Assembly (NCBI RefSeq): GCF_000372725.1 | Contig: NW_005198244.1 | Coordinates: 1,677,841 to 1,741,840 of the forward strand | From: Emiliania huxleyi CCMP1516 | Taxonomy: Eukaryota; Haptophyta; Isochrysidales; Noelaerhabdaceae | DNA: 64,000 bases | Reading direction: 5' to 3' | Part shown: positions 20,715 through 32,000 of the stretch, piece after piece | How positions within the stretch are numbered: position 1 is the stretch's first letter | How the letters are laid out: each line of letters begins with the position of its first letter | Position numbers and translations under genes: made by a program | The notes under the pieces: model-generated | The model's database searches: none | What the model saw: the letters and a program-made list of their open reading frames with translations, nothing else | What the model was told of the DNA's origin: nothing

Positions 20715-21180
20715 CGAGGGGGAGGGCGAGGGGGAGGGCGAGGGGGAGAGTGAGGCGGTCATGACGGACAAGCCCAATACGAATGATTACTCATCACATC
20801 GAGATGACAATAGCGGCCTGCTGGACGGGCAAGCCATGCTCCGCGTGCAGGAAGTCGGGCAGGAAGGCCGAGATGACGCCCCACGGGATGCAGCCGGGCA
20901 CGCCTTGCAGCAGCAGCAGCCACACCGTCGGTATCCGAAGCAAGTCGCCCCAGCGGGTTGGCGGCGTCGGCGGGCAAGACTGGGCCGCGCTGCCCGCGGA
21001 GGCTGCTGAGGAGTCCGGCTCCTGGTCGTCCGACAAGGGTACGGGTCAGGGCTCCGGTCATTGGTTAGGGTCATGGTCATGGTCATGGTCAGAGAAGCTG
21101 CGGCTCCTGGTCGTCCGAGCCGCCGTCCCCGCCCTCGAGGCCGTCAAGGAAGCGATCGCTCTCCTGATGGATGAACCCAG
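20118..21180 (-). pseudogene. Partial MFS transporter, C-terminal half
   Basis: The minus strand reads a central cytosolic loop (DRFLDGLEGGDGGSDDQEP) and then RWGDLLRIPTVWLLLLQG, VPGCIPWGVISAFLPDFLHA and EHGLPVQQAAIVISM. After an intron come ATLVMTAFSAGGMGGTLVGG, GEWGFWPSAACAAAGGFLAT and SEQRGVAFAAFTLSDDVGKG. This is the second six-helix half of a major facilitator transporter. Upstream, where the first half should be, lies the arm of the long inverted repeat instead, with no transmembrane code. The gene is therefore either truncated by rearrangement or broken by misassembly. The intron carries a GGGTGA-type minisatellite. Coding certainty is good; whether it is a dead gene is an inference. 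Confidence 0.65.
20678..20757 (+). repeat. 6-bp minisatellite in MFS intron
   Basis: GAGGGT/GAGGGC/GAGGGG hexamers repeat about 13 times, within the intron of the partial MFS gene. Confidence 0.9.
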
Positions 21181-21319
21181 AACACGACTCGGAGAGACAT
21201 CCCGCTGTCGGGTTCGCGGGTGCACACTCCCCCGGCCCTCTCCTCCTCGCGCGTGGCACCGTGGCGGCGGCCCACGCCTGCTCTCGAGTGAGCCGATATG
21301 GGGCGAGACGTGGCGAGGT

Positions 21320-21709
21320 ATGACGAGGTATGGCGAGGCGGCGGCCACGCCTACTCTCGAGTGAGCCGATGCACTGGAGGAGTCCATGCGTCGCCGGTGG
21401 CGCCTCCTGGCTGTGGGCGTGGCGGATGGGGCCTGCGCGGCCTCGCACCGGCTCCGGCAGCAGCCGCCGCACGCTCGCAGCGAGGAGCAGCATCAGCCTA
21501 CGTATGGCGAATGCGCCAACCTCGGGGCGGGACTGCGGTATCGTGCAGTGTATTCAGAGCCTCGCGTGAGTCCGTCCTCTCGAGGCCTGGCTGGAGCACA
21601 AAAGTACGCACCTTAAGGTATTCGGCTTCTACGACCACCAGCCCGCCGACCGGCACGAAGGGAGCGCGCCAGCCGAGCCGCGGCCCCAGCTAACCCGCCC
21701 TCCCCCCAC
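21320..21709 (-). repeat. Long inverted repeat, right arm
   Basis: Reverse complement of 17182-17572 with very few differences. Just inside the arm (21275-21375) a shorter local duplication repeats CTCTCGAGTGAGCCGAT. The plus strand reads CTGGAGCACAAAAGTACGCA, open for about 35 codons, but I recognise no protein. Confidence 0.9.
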
Positions 21710-22517
21710 CCGCACGGGTTAGCGCTGGGTGGTAGTGCCGGGTTAATGGTAACCCCCATTCTGACCCGAGCTGACCCGTGACGGGGTTAGTGAGCACAAC
21801 GGTCTAACCGCCGCGCTAACCCGCGCTTACCGAAGGACTCACAGGGGGCAAACCACCCCGCTCCCCGGCCGAACTTCAGAGACAGAGTGGCGGTGCTCCT
21901 CAAATAACCGGTCGATGCTGTGGAGGGGACATGTGCGCTGATGACGTCCTGGGGCCCGATTGGAAAGCGGCCGTCTGCGCGGTCATTATAAGGCTCGCGC
22001 CCCGGCCCGGTTGGACACTATGCTCTATATATGGGTACCCCCTAGAAGTACTCCTGTGGCTGTGCGCACTGGCACTAACGTCCCAGTGTTGTGTGAAAAA
22101 ATAAATCTGTAGATCACAAGTAACAACTGCTCTCCACTGCGTCAGCTGTGTATCGCGCGCACCTTGCCGGGGTGGTGGTGGTGGGGGGGGGGGGGGGTGG
22201 AGGCGGAAAAGAGGAACCTCGGCTATGTCTATGGGGTCGCTCCTGCGTGTGTGTGCGACGTTGGTGCTGTGCTCTTCAAAGGCGGCCTTCGTGGCATGCC
22301 GGCCCGCACGCGAGCCGGCGCCGCGCGCCTCGATATCGTGTCGATAGCAGCGACAGCTGGAGCGCCTTTCGCACAATATCTTCCGCCGGGTCTGCCGGGT
22401 CGTTCCTGCCGCTGAATTAGAGCGCTTGTGGCACAGCTTGCAGATAATGCAGTTCTATGCGTTTCGCCGCTGGTCTGTGGCCACGGCTCACGGCCCACGA
22501 GTCGCACCTTTCCTTCC
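21710..22517. other. Intergenic
   Basis: 21715-21835 has repeated TAACCCG/CGGGTTA words on both strands that could pair. A G run lies at 22174-22200. No convincing gene. Confidence 0.5.
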
Positions 22518-23711
22518 CTACGCCTCGAGGCAGCTCGCTGGCTGCACGTCGTCTGCCGAGCCGTGCGCACGCTTGCACGAGAAGTGCCCCGTACCTCCGG
22601 AGGCAGGCGCAATATTCACGTGACGCAGCGTCAGGCGCCGACAGGGGGAGGCCTTGCTGCAGGTGAAGCTGCCCGTCTCCGCGCTCGCGCTGGTGCCCGA
22701 GACGCGTACAAAGAGAACGTCCGACACGTTGACTGCCATGTTGCTCTCTGGGCACGGGAAGGGCTTCTGGTTTGGCGGGCAGTACTCTGCGTTGATTACA
22801 ATCGGATGCTGAACTTCCTCCATCCAGATGCGTTGGAACACGATCTGCGAGACCCGGCCGAGGTTGTTCGGGTACATCTTGATGCGGCAGCCATTGTCCG
22901 AGCGGTAGAAGCGAACGTCCTCGACGGTCACGTTGGTGACGACGCCCGTGCGCACGGAGCCGATGCTCACGCCGTGCCCGCCCACGCACGTCATGTTGCG
23001 CACAACGAGCGAGCCGCCGAACGCTCTGAGCGTAGGCCAGGGGCCAGGCTCCGGCGGCGGCGTGCTCGTCGACGTGATGGCTGTCACGCAGTCGTCGCCA
23101 TTCGAGATGTGCGAGTCGGCGACGAGCTGATCGGAGCCTCCGCCAAAGTTGATGCCGTCCGTGTTGGGCGAATCGTGGGGTGCTTCAACCCGCAGGCCGA
23201 GCACGCGCACGCGCGAGCAGTTGTCAAACATGAGGTTGTGATTGGGCGAGTTGAGCAGGCGGATGCCCGACACGACCACTCCGGTCGAGTGCTCGATGCG
23301 CAGCAGGTATGGCCGCCACTTGGAGTCATTGCGCACGGGCCTCTGCCCCGCCCACCAATCGGCACCCTGCCCGTCAATCGTGCCGCTGCCGCGCAGCGTC
23401 AGGCTGGATGCGCCGCTCGTCCACACGAATGCACGCACGCCTTCCCAGCCAGCCGGGACCCACCAAGCCATCGGCGCGGCCACGATGGTGCCATCCAGCT
23501 CGACGGTGGAGCCGTCGGACAGGGAGAAGGGGCCAGTGAGGAAGGTGCCGTTTGCAAACCGCAGCGTGCACCCACCGCCGCACGAGGCGGCTGCGGCGCG
23601 CACCGCCCGCGTGTCATTCGCCATGCCGTCCGCGACGGCGCCGTGCTGCTGTGGCGTGACGACTCGGTGCGCGAGGATAGCGACTGCAAAAGACACAACC
23701 ATTCTTTGCAA
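22518..23711 (-). CDS. Glycoside hydrolase family 28, polygalacturonase-like
   Basis: A 397-residue intronless secreted pectinase-type enzyme. The first 17 residues (MQRMVVSFAVAILAHRV) look like a signal peptide. All four family motifs are visible in order: SPNTDG, then NGDDC, then GGHGVSIGS, then CRIKMYPN. These supply the catalytic aspartates, the conserved histidine and the Arg-Lys substrate-binding pair, so the enzyme should hydrolyse alpha-1,4-galacturonan or a similar polyuronide. SLTLRGSGTIDGQGADWW and LRIEHSTGVVVSGIRLLNSP are the expected beta-helix turns. The length fits the family (350-450). The gene starts 157 bp from the divergent NTF2-like gene, so the two probably share a promoter region. 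A single exon in an intron-rich window may reflect transfer or retroposition, but that is speculative. Confidence 0.92.
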   Translation of the reverse strand: MQRMVVSFAVAILAHRVVTPQQHGAVADGMANDTRAVRAAAASCGGGCTLRFANGTFLTGPFSLSDGSTVELDGTIVAAPMAWWVPAGWEGVRAFVWTSGASSLTLRGSGTIDGQGADWWAGQRPVRNDSKWRPYLLRIEHSTGVVVSGIRLLNSPNHNLMFDNCSRVRVLGLRVEAPHDSPNTDGINFGGGSDQLVADSHISNGDDCVTAITSTSTPPPEPGPWPTLRAFGGSLVVRNMTCVGGHGVSIGSVRTGVVTNVTVEDVRFYRSDNGCRIKMYPNNLGRVSQIVFQRIWMEEVQHPIVINAEYCPPNQKPFPCPESNMAVNVSDVLFVRVSGTSASAETGSFTCSKASPCRRLTLRHVNIAPASGGTGHFSCKRAHGSADDVQPASCLEA

Positions 23712-23868
23712 GCGTATGTGCCCGCGGTCCGCTGCAAAACGCGCGCGTGTAGAAAAGTTCGCTTTTTCGCGTCAGAAAAGTTAGTGGGGACAGGCTCTTT
23801 TCTCTCCCTTTTCTGTGAGATCTTCCTAATGGAAAAAAATCTTTGCGCGGCCCGCCGTTTTTGGTGGC

Positions 23869-24636
23869 ATGGCGTTTTGTCTCTCGCTGCTTCTGCCGAC
23901 GCTGCGGCTAGATGCTGGCATTGACTGCCGTGAGCCGCGCAACGCTTGCGGACGCCGCATCGTGATGCTGGCCGCGCCCGCGCCGGCTGTCGCCGACAGC
24001 TTTATCGCCGAGAGGCGCGGCAACCTCGCCCTGCTGGACGAGCCGCGAATGCTGGACGCGCAGAATTTTCCGATCGCGCCGGACGATCTTATCGCTAAAG
24101 CCAAAGATTTTATCGCAGCTGATTACGGCGCGGAGGACCCCGGGATGCTCGCGGACGCGTTTTCCTTTGTCGGCCCGTTTATCGGCCCGCTCAGCAAGCA
24201 GCAATACATCGACGCGCTCGGTGGCAAGTTTAACCCTGCCGATGGCTTTCCCGACCTGATCGGTCGGCAGTTTGGCTTTTCGGCCGACCCGATCGAGCCC
24301 GGCCGCGTGTGGTGGGTCTCGCGCCCCGTCGGGACCTTTTCGCGGCCGTTTTTCGGCGCAGAGCCCGACGGCCGACGCATCGAGACGCCGCCTCAGGCGA
24401 TGGGATGCGTCTTTGACGCGGCTGGCAAGGTGACGCGCATCAACGTCGGTGCGGTGATCGACCGCACGCAAGGCAACACCGCTGGCCTGGGCGGCCTGTT
24501 TGGCTTTCTGTGGTTCGTGGGCAAGGCGCCGCCCGCACCCGAGTACCAGCCCTTCAAGAAGTCGTGGCAGTTTGAGCTGCTGGAGAAGCTGGGGCCGCTG
24601 CTGACGAAGCTGCAGGCTGCCGCGCCGCAGAAGTAA
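23869..24636 (+). CDS. Predicted plastid-targeted NTF2/SnoaL-like protein
   Basis: A 255-residue single-exon protein. The N-terminus MAFCLSLLLPTLRLDAGI is hydrophobic (signal peptide-like) and is followed by an Arg/Ala transit-like stretch, the bipartite leader of secondary plastids. The body (MLADAFSFVGPFIGPLSK, QQYIDALGGKFNPADGFPDL, FSADPIEPGRVWWVSRPVGT, AMGCVFDAAGKVTRINVG) has the cone-shaped alpha/beta pattern of the NTF2-like superfamily seen in many uncharacterised algal proteins. No catalytic residues can be named, so the function is unknown. It starts 157 bp from the divergent polygalacturonase gene and ends just before an R1 repeat. Confidence 0.7.
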   Translation: MAFCLSLLLPTLRLDAGIDCREPRNACGRRIVMLAAPAPAVADSFIAERRGNLALLDEPRMLDAQNFPIAPDDLIAKAKDFIAADYGAEDPGMLADAFSFVGPFIGPLSKQQYIDALGGKFNPADGFPDLIGRQFGFSADPIEPGRVWWVSRPVGTFSRPFFGAEPDGRRIETPPQAMGCVFDAAGKVTRINVGAVIDRTQGNTAGLGGLFGFLWFVGKAPPAPEYQPFKKSWQFELLEKLGPLLTKLQAAAPQK

Positions 24637-24657
24637 GGAGAGGGAGGAGTGGGTTGT

Positions 24658-24750
24658 GAAAAAGAAAGACAGAAAACGGACAACCCAAAGGAGGGAGGAG
24701 AACGGCACGCCGCCACCACACAGGGATTTTAAGGAGAGGCGTGTGCACAA
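24658..24750 (+). repeat. Dispersed repeat family R1, copy 2
   Basis: GAAAAAGAAAGACAGAAAAC, then GAGAACGGCACGCCGCCACC, then AGGGATTTTAAGGAGAGG. It lies between two plus-strand genes, directly after the NTF2-like stop. Confidence 0.85.
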
Positions 24751-24826
24751 TGTTAAAAAGCTATGATTTCTTCCGAAAACCGGCGGAGGGGAGCCCTTCC
24801 AGTGGTTTCGATTTGGCGCTCTCGGC

Positions 24827-27259
24827 ATGAACACGCTCACGGCGCTGCAGGCGCTCCCGCTGCCTTCAGCATCACGCGCTCCAGCGCCTCGAATGGCCTC
24901 GCCTCGCGACGAGCTGCTCAAAGAGCTTCAGAACTTCGAGCGCAGCAACCAGCGGCGAGCTTTTCTCAACGGCCTCGCCGCCACGTCCGTTACTCTCTTT
25001 GTGGGTGGGTTGAGTTTCGGGACGGGCGGGCTGGCCTCCAAAAGGCTGGAGGAGGGCGTGCGCGAACCGCCGCCCTTCGTCGACGTCACGGACGGGAAGC
25101 AGGATATGAACAGGGTGCCGGCCGTCGCCGAAAATGTCGCGGGCACCGAGGTCCCGCCTCCAGCGCCACCACCGGTCCAGGCGCCAGCGTCGCTCCAGGC
25201 ATCGGTCGGCGGGGGACTGGGCATGCCGCTGGCACCAGTCGGAGCGGTGGCGGTCGCCGCTGCGGCTGCGTTTGCTGTCAGACCGAATCCGCCGGCCGGC
25301 TCGACGGCGACGACGCCGTCAGCAGCAGCAGCGCAGCTCAAACCACTCGCACCACCGCCCCCGCCGGGGCAGACCACCGACGCCGCCGCGCGCCCTGCCG
25401 CCGCGGCTGCACTCGCCACGCCCGCCGCCACCACGCCCGAGGCGGGCAACTCTCCCGCTGTGCCGACGTCGGAGCTGCGGGCGGCCGTGCGCATCGCCGC
25501 GCTCAAGGCCGACGGCGCCGCCGCTCTCGCGCGGAGGGCCGAGCGGGCTGCCGCACTGGAGGAGAGGCGGCAGCGGCTGAGCGCTGCAGTCGAGGCGGAG
25601 GAGGCGCAGCTGAGCCTCGCGGAGGGGTCGGTGAGCGGCGGGGAGGAGGCGGACGCAGGCGCCATCTCGCCAGCTTTGACGGTGGACCCGACGGCGGCAG
25701 GGCTGGCGGCGGGGAGCAGGCAGAGGTGGGTAGACGGCGAGCTTGTCACGACTACAGAGGCGCCTCTGGCCCCGCCGCCGCCGCCGGAGGACACGCCGCT
25801 GCCAATCACCGAGCCGCTGGAGCAAAAGGCGCGACGCGAAGGGGCCGAGGCGGCGGCGGCGGAGGTGGCGGAGGTGGCGGCGGAGGAGGTGGCGGCAGCG
25901 GTCGGCGAGGCGGAGGTGGGGGAGGGGGGGGCTGGGAGAGAGGCTGAGGGGGAGGCTGTGAGGGCGCCCATGCGCCTCCTGGTGGTGGGCGAGGTTGGCG
26001 ACGGCAAGAGCACTCTCATCAACGCCTTGCGCGACGAGGAGCGGAGCAGCTGCGCCGAGGCGGGCAAGGCGGGCAAGTGGCCACCGCTTGAGTCCGCAGG
26101 CGTGGCGGGGCTTGACGCGAGGGGTGTCCGAGGCTAGGCGGCCCGTGGCGTGACCAAGCAGGTCCGGGAGTACGTCGGCACGCCGGTGGGCGGGCGCGAG
26201 GTACTGTACCTCGACACGCCTGGCATCGGAGACATCGACGTGCCGCTGCAGAAGCTGTTCGCTCTCTTCGAGCAGCGACTCGCCGGCGCAGAGGTCGACA
26301 CGCACGCAGACACGCACGCGCACACTGTGAATGCCTTTGGGCGCCCGCCCCTCCCTCACCGGAGCCGGAGGTGCCGGGGCGGTCGTCCCTCTGCCCCTCA
26401 CCCGCGCGTGAGACGCCGACACCCGCCTCCGGCCCAGGTCGACGGCGTGCTCGTCACCACGCCCGTGTCGGACGCGCGAGTCAAGCTCGGCGCTCAGGTG
26501 CAAGGGCGACCCGACTGCCGCCCCGCCCTTCCGCCGCCTCGCCGACGCCCCCCTCCCGCCAGCACGCCGCGCCTCTCGTGTGCCCGTGCTTCACCCCCCC
26601 CACCCCCCCCCTTCCCTCGCCAGGTCGTCAAGTTCCTCGTCGAGAACGGGTTCGTCGGCGGCGCGGAGAAGTGGGCCAGCGTCGTCTTAGTCGGGACAAA
26701 GAACGACAAGGCGGACGAGGAGGACCGGCACTGCTTCCGCAGCCAGGTCGTGCCTGAGCTCTTCTCAGCCGCGCAAGGCGCGACAGGCAGCTACGCGCTG
26801 GTCGGGCGGGATGACTACTCGCAGCTGATCGATCGCATCGCGCGCCTGCCGAGCGGGACCCTCTCGTACCGCCGCCCGTCGAGCAGGGCCATCCAGGCGG
26901 AGCTGCTGCCGCTGGTGGGGGGCGACGACTTCATCATCGAAGAGCTGCCGCCGCCGCCGACGAGGCAGCCGAGCGTGCCGGCCGGGCAGGACCCGCGCAG
27001 GTGGGGCTTCCTGCCGCCGCCGCAGTGGCCGACGTGGGCGGCGCCGCGGCAGCCCGCCTGGCTGCCCACCCCGCTCGCGAGCGTGACGCCCGAGGAGCGG
27101 CGCACCGCCCGCGCCGAGCGATCCGCCTCTCACCGCGCAGCGGTGAGGCGGGAGTCGGTCTCCCCCTCCTCGTCGTCTGCCGCCGCGTCCTCCTCCCTCC
27201 CCTCCTCCGCCACCTCGGCTTGGTCAGGGCGCGTGGTCCCAACCAACAAGCAGGAGTAG
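24827..27259 (+). CDS. Plastid-type GTPase with long N-terminal extension
   Basis: The start is MNTLTALQALPLPSASRAPA, a transit-like leader, followed by a hydrophobic TSVTLFVGGLSFGTGG segment. The middle (about residues 90-380) is Pro/Ala-rich and then a Glu/Ala coiled coil. The GTPase domain follows: G1 GEVGDGKST, G3 LYLDTPGIGD, G4 VLVGTKNDKAD. Together with GVTKQVREYVGTPVGG this resembles the AIG1/Toc34 type of membrane GTPase. Three introns lie in the G domain: about 26100-26136 (very short), 26305-26437 and 26500-26623. The C-terminus is Pro-rich then Ser-rich, ending GRVVPTNKQE. A role at the plastid envelope is an inference from the leader and G-domain class. Confidence 0.7.
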
Positions 27260-27690
27260 AGCTACTTGTAGAGCGGTTGCGCATGCTGGGCTGTCTCCGC
27301 TCTCTCCCCTTTGTCTCTCCTTGTTGGTAGACTCTGCGTGCGCGCCGCGCGCCGACATGCCACTCGCCGTGGTGCGAGGTCGAATCTCTCGCAAGCCGGA
27401 TGTTTTCTTGCGCGATCCACTATATGCAAAAAAACATGAAACAAACACCTCTTATAGTGTTTTGGATATCTGTTTACTGTTTTTGCTCTAGTTTTGTCTC
27501 TCCTTGTGTGCATGTTGAGAACACGAAACCGCTTGGCATTTATGTACCCTGTGTGTACTTCGAGTGTGTACTCAGCCTGTGTATGTAAAAGAGGGGAATG
27601 CAGTGTCGAGAGGACAGGGAGCGGAGGGACGTGTCCGAGTGGTGGTGGTGGTGGGGGGGACTTTGTCCGAGGGGGGGGACGCCTTAGAGG
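27260..27690. other. Intergenic
   Basis: Relatively AT-rich part (27400-27590) between two plus-strand genes, probably the 3' flank of the GTPase gene. A GGTGGTGGTGGTGGGGGGGA patch lies at 27640-27660. No gene seen. Confidence 0.5.
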
Positions 27691-29020
27691 TTGGACGGCC
27701 CAATGGTGGATGGGCGGTCTCGAATCACGGTCACGTCGGCGAGGACAGCGACGGCGTCGTTGGTGGAGCGCAGGGGCGAGGGCGTCGACCGACGGGCGGC
27801 GCATCAGGGACCCCTCGCTGGCGAGCGGCTGTGGCGCGGGAGGTCACGAAACGACGGGTCGAACGACGGGTCGAGCCCCCCCCCTCTGCCGGTCGAGGCC
27901 GCGGTCGAGACGGTGAGCGAGGACCTGGTCGAGGACGCGCTGATGAGCCACCTGATTGGCCCCCCCCGCCCGGGCAGTCGGGGGCTGGCGCCCGCTCGTT
28001 CACTGCCTTTAGAGCCCCTTAGCTGTCTCAGGTGTGCGGGCGTGCTTCGGTCGGCGTACTGGAGGTGACCTTCTTGTTTCTTATCAACCTATCTGTGAAT
28101 GCAGGTATTGTTGGCAAGTCAGTCAGGACACAGAGCTCACACCAATCTTCAATTATTTTTTCTGGGCGGGCGGTTTGGAGAGAGAGAGAGAGAGAGTTGC
28201 GGTTTGGTGGGTGGGGGTGGTGTGCCCAGCGTGCCCCTTTGAGAGCGCATCGCCGACGCCGCCTGCCACGCCGACCCCCTCTCCCGCCATCCCTTCAGGA
28301 AACTTTTCGACGTGGTTGGCCTATCAGCTAGATCCGAACGACACCCCGTTCTTCATGGTCCAGTCGCTGTACGGCCGCGAGTACTTTCCCAACGGGGGCG
28401 CCTACCTCCAGCGATTTGCGTTGACCGGGAGCATCTACGGCGGGCCTCCAGCTCTTGAGCTTATCGAGCTCGACGCAAAGGGCGACCGGGTCTTTGCCAA
28501 GATCCACGTCACGGCTCCCGCAGGCTTCGAGTGGGACGTCTACCCGATCATCGATATGGACCCGAACCCCGGACTCACCTTCAAGTTCACCGCGCTCGAT
28601 CTATACTCTGAAGGAGGAAAGCAAAAACACGCCGACCTCGCCGCGTACGAGGCGATCGGCTACACGGCGCCGCCACTGCCGCCGCTACCCGCGCCCTTTT
28701 GCACCTACCCATTTTCGAGTTGTGCGTTTGGTGTGCCGAGCAACACCGCTGCCGAGCTCCTCATCATCGGACATCGCGCGGCACCGGCGTGCGTTCCCAG
28801 CGGGCGCAGAGGGAGAGTCGGCGCGGGGCGGGGGGGAGATTCAGGTGGGGGCTGGGGGAGGGGGGGTTCTGAGCTCTGCCCGCCCTCGCTTATGTGTGTG
28901 TGTGTGTGTCTCACAGTAAGAGAGCTGTGTCCGTTTTCATTTAAATTAGCAATCGGTTTTCCGACGTCGACGGCTCTGAGATGCCCTATGGAGGCAATAC
29001 AAAAAATACGTCCAAATTGA
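27691..29020 (+). CDS. Unknown multi-exon protein
   Basis: The best coding part is an exon that follows an acceptor at 28297-28298. It reads GNFSTWLAYQLDPNDTPFFM, then VQSLYGREYFPNGGAYLQRF, ALTGSIYGGPPALELIELDA and AGFEWDVYPIIDMDPNPGL. This is clearly protein-like and its codon pattern matches neighbouring genes. Likely earlier exons encode VEAAVETVSEDLVEDALMSH (about 27896-27955) and SQDTELTPIFNYFFWAG (about 28120-28170). The N-terminus and the stop depend on splicing, and the frame stays open to 29020 only through low-quality sequence. I do not recognise the family. The alternation of hydrophobic beta-type segments suggests a globular enzyme or lipid-binding fold, but this is a guess. Confidence 0.5.
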
Positions 29021-29088
29021 CAAACAAAAGACACGCTTTCTCCGACTGCAGACCGCGGCTAATAGCACGCTCTCTCCAGTGAGCCCAC

Positions 29089-32000
29089 TCACAGCACGCT
29101 CTCTCCAGTGCGCACACGCTCTCGCCTGGCCAGCCTCGCGTCTCTCCTCCACACCAGCCACGCGATGAGCAGCCCCCGGCCCGCTCTTCGCGCCTCGTGC
29201 TGCGCCCCCAGCGCCGCGAGTCGCCCCGCCTCCCGCGTTAACGCCGCCCAGCCCGCGCGCAACGCGCACGCCCTCTGCGCCGCCGCGGACTCCGCCCGCG
29301 CGTCGGGCGAGGACAGGCCCTCGTCGTCGTCAAACGCCTGCGCGAGGAGCCGGTCGAGGGCCGCGCCGTCGCCGGCCGCGCCGCTCTCGCTTTCCGAGCT
29401 GCGTGTCGACGCGGGCTCGTTGGCCCCCTCCTCCTCCTCGCCAAAGTACGAGCGCCGCCAAGAGCTCCGTCGCTCCGCCGCCGCCTGCGCCACTGCCGCA
29501 ATGTCCTCCGACTCCTCCGCCTCGGCCTCGTCCGCCCCCCGTGTATCGAAAGAGTGCGAGAGGCTGCCGGCGGGCGGGGCGGGCGGCTCGCTCGGCGACG
29601 GGTTTGGTGGCGGAGCGGCCGCCGCCAAGATGGAGCGCAGCGCGGCGTCCTGCTGGCCTGCGAGCGAGTCCACCTCGCGCCGGTACGCCTCCTCCGCCGG
29701 CGGCGGCTGGTGCGCGCCGACCCGCGCCCCAATCATGGCCGCTTCGGCACCAAAGAGGTGCGCGTGCAGCTCCTGGTCAGAGGCGCGCCGCGTCAGCACG
29801 CGCGGCGGGGCGCGCGCGGAGGCGGCGGCGGCGGCGGCGGCGGCGGAGGCGGAGGCGGCGGCGGCGGAAGCGGCGGAGGCGGCGGCGGCGGAAGCGGCAG
29901 TGCCGGGCGCGAGCGCGCAGATGTTGGTGGCGACGACGGCGACGCCGTGGTTGAAGTCGGTCAGCCCGTCGGTGAGGAGGCCGGCGCCCTTCAGCCGGCC
30001 GGCCGCATCCGGCTCGCCCTCCACGCAGAATGCGACAATCGTCGATCCGGCCGCCACTGCCACGACCATCACGGACTCCTGCGCGACGCCGAGCGAGGCC
30101 GAGACGTCGCGCCGGAAGGCGGCGTCGAACGACGCGCGCGCGCGCGCCACTGTCGCGTAGTCCATGGCGAGGGTGACTAGCACCTCGCTCGCCGCTCCGC
30201 CGCCGCCCCCCTTGCCTGCCGCCGCGTCGCCCGTCGCCGCCGCCCTCGCGGCAGCCGGGGCGATGGAGCAGCTGCGCGGGGCGACGGACGCCGCCGCGAG
30301 CGACGGCGGCGACGGCGGCGACGGCGGCGACGGCGGCGGCGGCGAGAGCTCGTTGACCATCGGACGGAGCGTCTCCTCGGCCGCGCGCAGCCACGCCGGG
30401 GTCTCGCTGCTCACAAGCGGAGGCGGGGACGCGTCTGCACCGGCGGCGGCGGCGGCCGCCCACGCCTCCGCAGCAGGCGCGGCGGTAGCACGAGGGAGGG
30501 GGGGCGCCTGCTGCGCTAGCAGCGCCGCCGCCTCGCGCTCCGCCGAGACAACCCGCTTGGCCAGCTCCTCGGCCGCTGCACGCTCGGCGGCCGCGGCACG
30601 CTCGGCTTCCTGCGCCGCCACCGCGGCCTGCCCCGCGAGCTGTCGCCGCGCCTCGGCGGCTTGTTGCGCCGCCTCCGCCGCGGCGCGCGCCGCGCCCTCG
30701 GCGGCCGCCGCCGCCTCCGCCGCCGTCGCCTCGGCAGCAAAGCGCGCCGCCGCCTTGCCCGCCTCCTCCATCGCCGCCTCCGCCGCCCTCGCCTCCTCAA
30801 CCTCGCTCGGCGTGCGAGCATTCTCGGGCGCCACGCTCCACGCCTGCAGCGCGGCCGCGGCCGCGGCCGCCTCCACAGCCTCCCCCTCCGCCGCCACCGC
30901 CAGCTCGGCTGCGCGTCGGGCCGCCTCTGCTGCCTCCGCCACCGCCTGCGCAGGTGGGGACGGGAGGGCGGCGAGTGAGCAAACTGCAAGGGCCGAGGGG
31001 GAGGCGGCTTTGCCCTCCCTGCACGCACCTTGCTCGCGTCCTCGAGCTCCGCCTCCGCCTCAGCCTCCGCCGCCGTCCGCGCCGCCTCAGATGCCATCGC
31101 CTCCTCGGCCGCCCGCCGCGCCGCCTCCGCCACTTGCGCTTGCGCCTCCGCCTGTCGCGTCGCCGCCTCGGCGACCGCCCGCGCCGCCTCCTCGGCTGAG
31201 GCGCGATCGGCTGCCGCGTTACGCTCCTCCTCTGCGCGCTCCGTCGCCGCAGCCTCGAGTGCAGCGGCCGCCGCGGCGGCACGCCGCGACTCAGCGACCG
31301 CCTCGGCCGCCCTCGCCGCCTCTGCCCTCCGCGCCGCCTCCGCCGCCTCTCGCTCCGCCGCCGCCGCCTCGGCCGCCTCGACGGCGGCCGCGGCGCGCCG
31401 CGACTGGACAGCAGCCTCGGCCGCCCGGGCAGCCTCCGCCGCCCTCGCCTCCTCCGCCTCTCGCAGCGCAGCCTCGGCCGCGTACCGCGCCTCGGCTGCC
31501 TCTGTCGCCGCGGCCGCCGCCTCGCCCCGCGCCACCTCCGCCGCCCCCTCCGCCGCAGCAACCTCCGACGCTGCACGGGCGACCGCCGCTGCCGACGCGC
31601 CCTCTGCTGCCGCCACCGCAGCGCGGGCAGTACTGGCGGCCTCCTCGGCGGCCTCTGCTCGAGCGATGGCGCCCCGGGCAATCGCCGCCTCCGCCTCCGC
31701 CGCCGCTTCCGCCTCCGCCGCCGCCGCCGCCTCGCACTCTTGACGCGCGGCCGTTGCAGCCGCCAGCTGCTCTGCCCTCGCCGCACGCTCCGCCGCGTCG
31801 GCGGCCTCACGTTCCGCCGCCAGCCTCGCCCGGGCTTCCTCCGCCGCGCGCTTCTCGGCCTGCCTCCGCGCCGCAGCCTCGACCTCGAGCCTGGCAACCA
31901 TGGCCGCCTCGGCCGCCTCGCGTAAAGCTGCCTTCTCCTCCGCCGCCTGCACCGCCGCCGCCGCGACGTCGCGTTGCGCGGCCGCCCCCGCCCTCTGCCT

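Noticed and set aside
21715..21835. TAACCCG/CGGGTTA words as an internal telomere-like array
   Set aside because: Spacing is irregular and the unit is not a known telomere repeat; probably chance or a small foldback.
27340..27390. Possible tRNA (a GGTCGAATC-like B box near 27370)
   Set aside because: No matching A box, acceptor stem or anticodon arm could be drawn.
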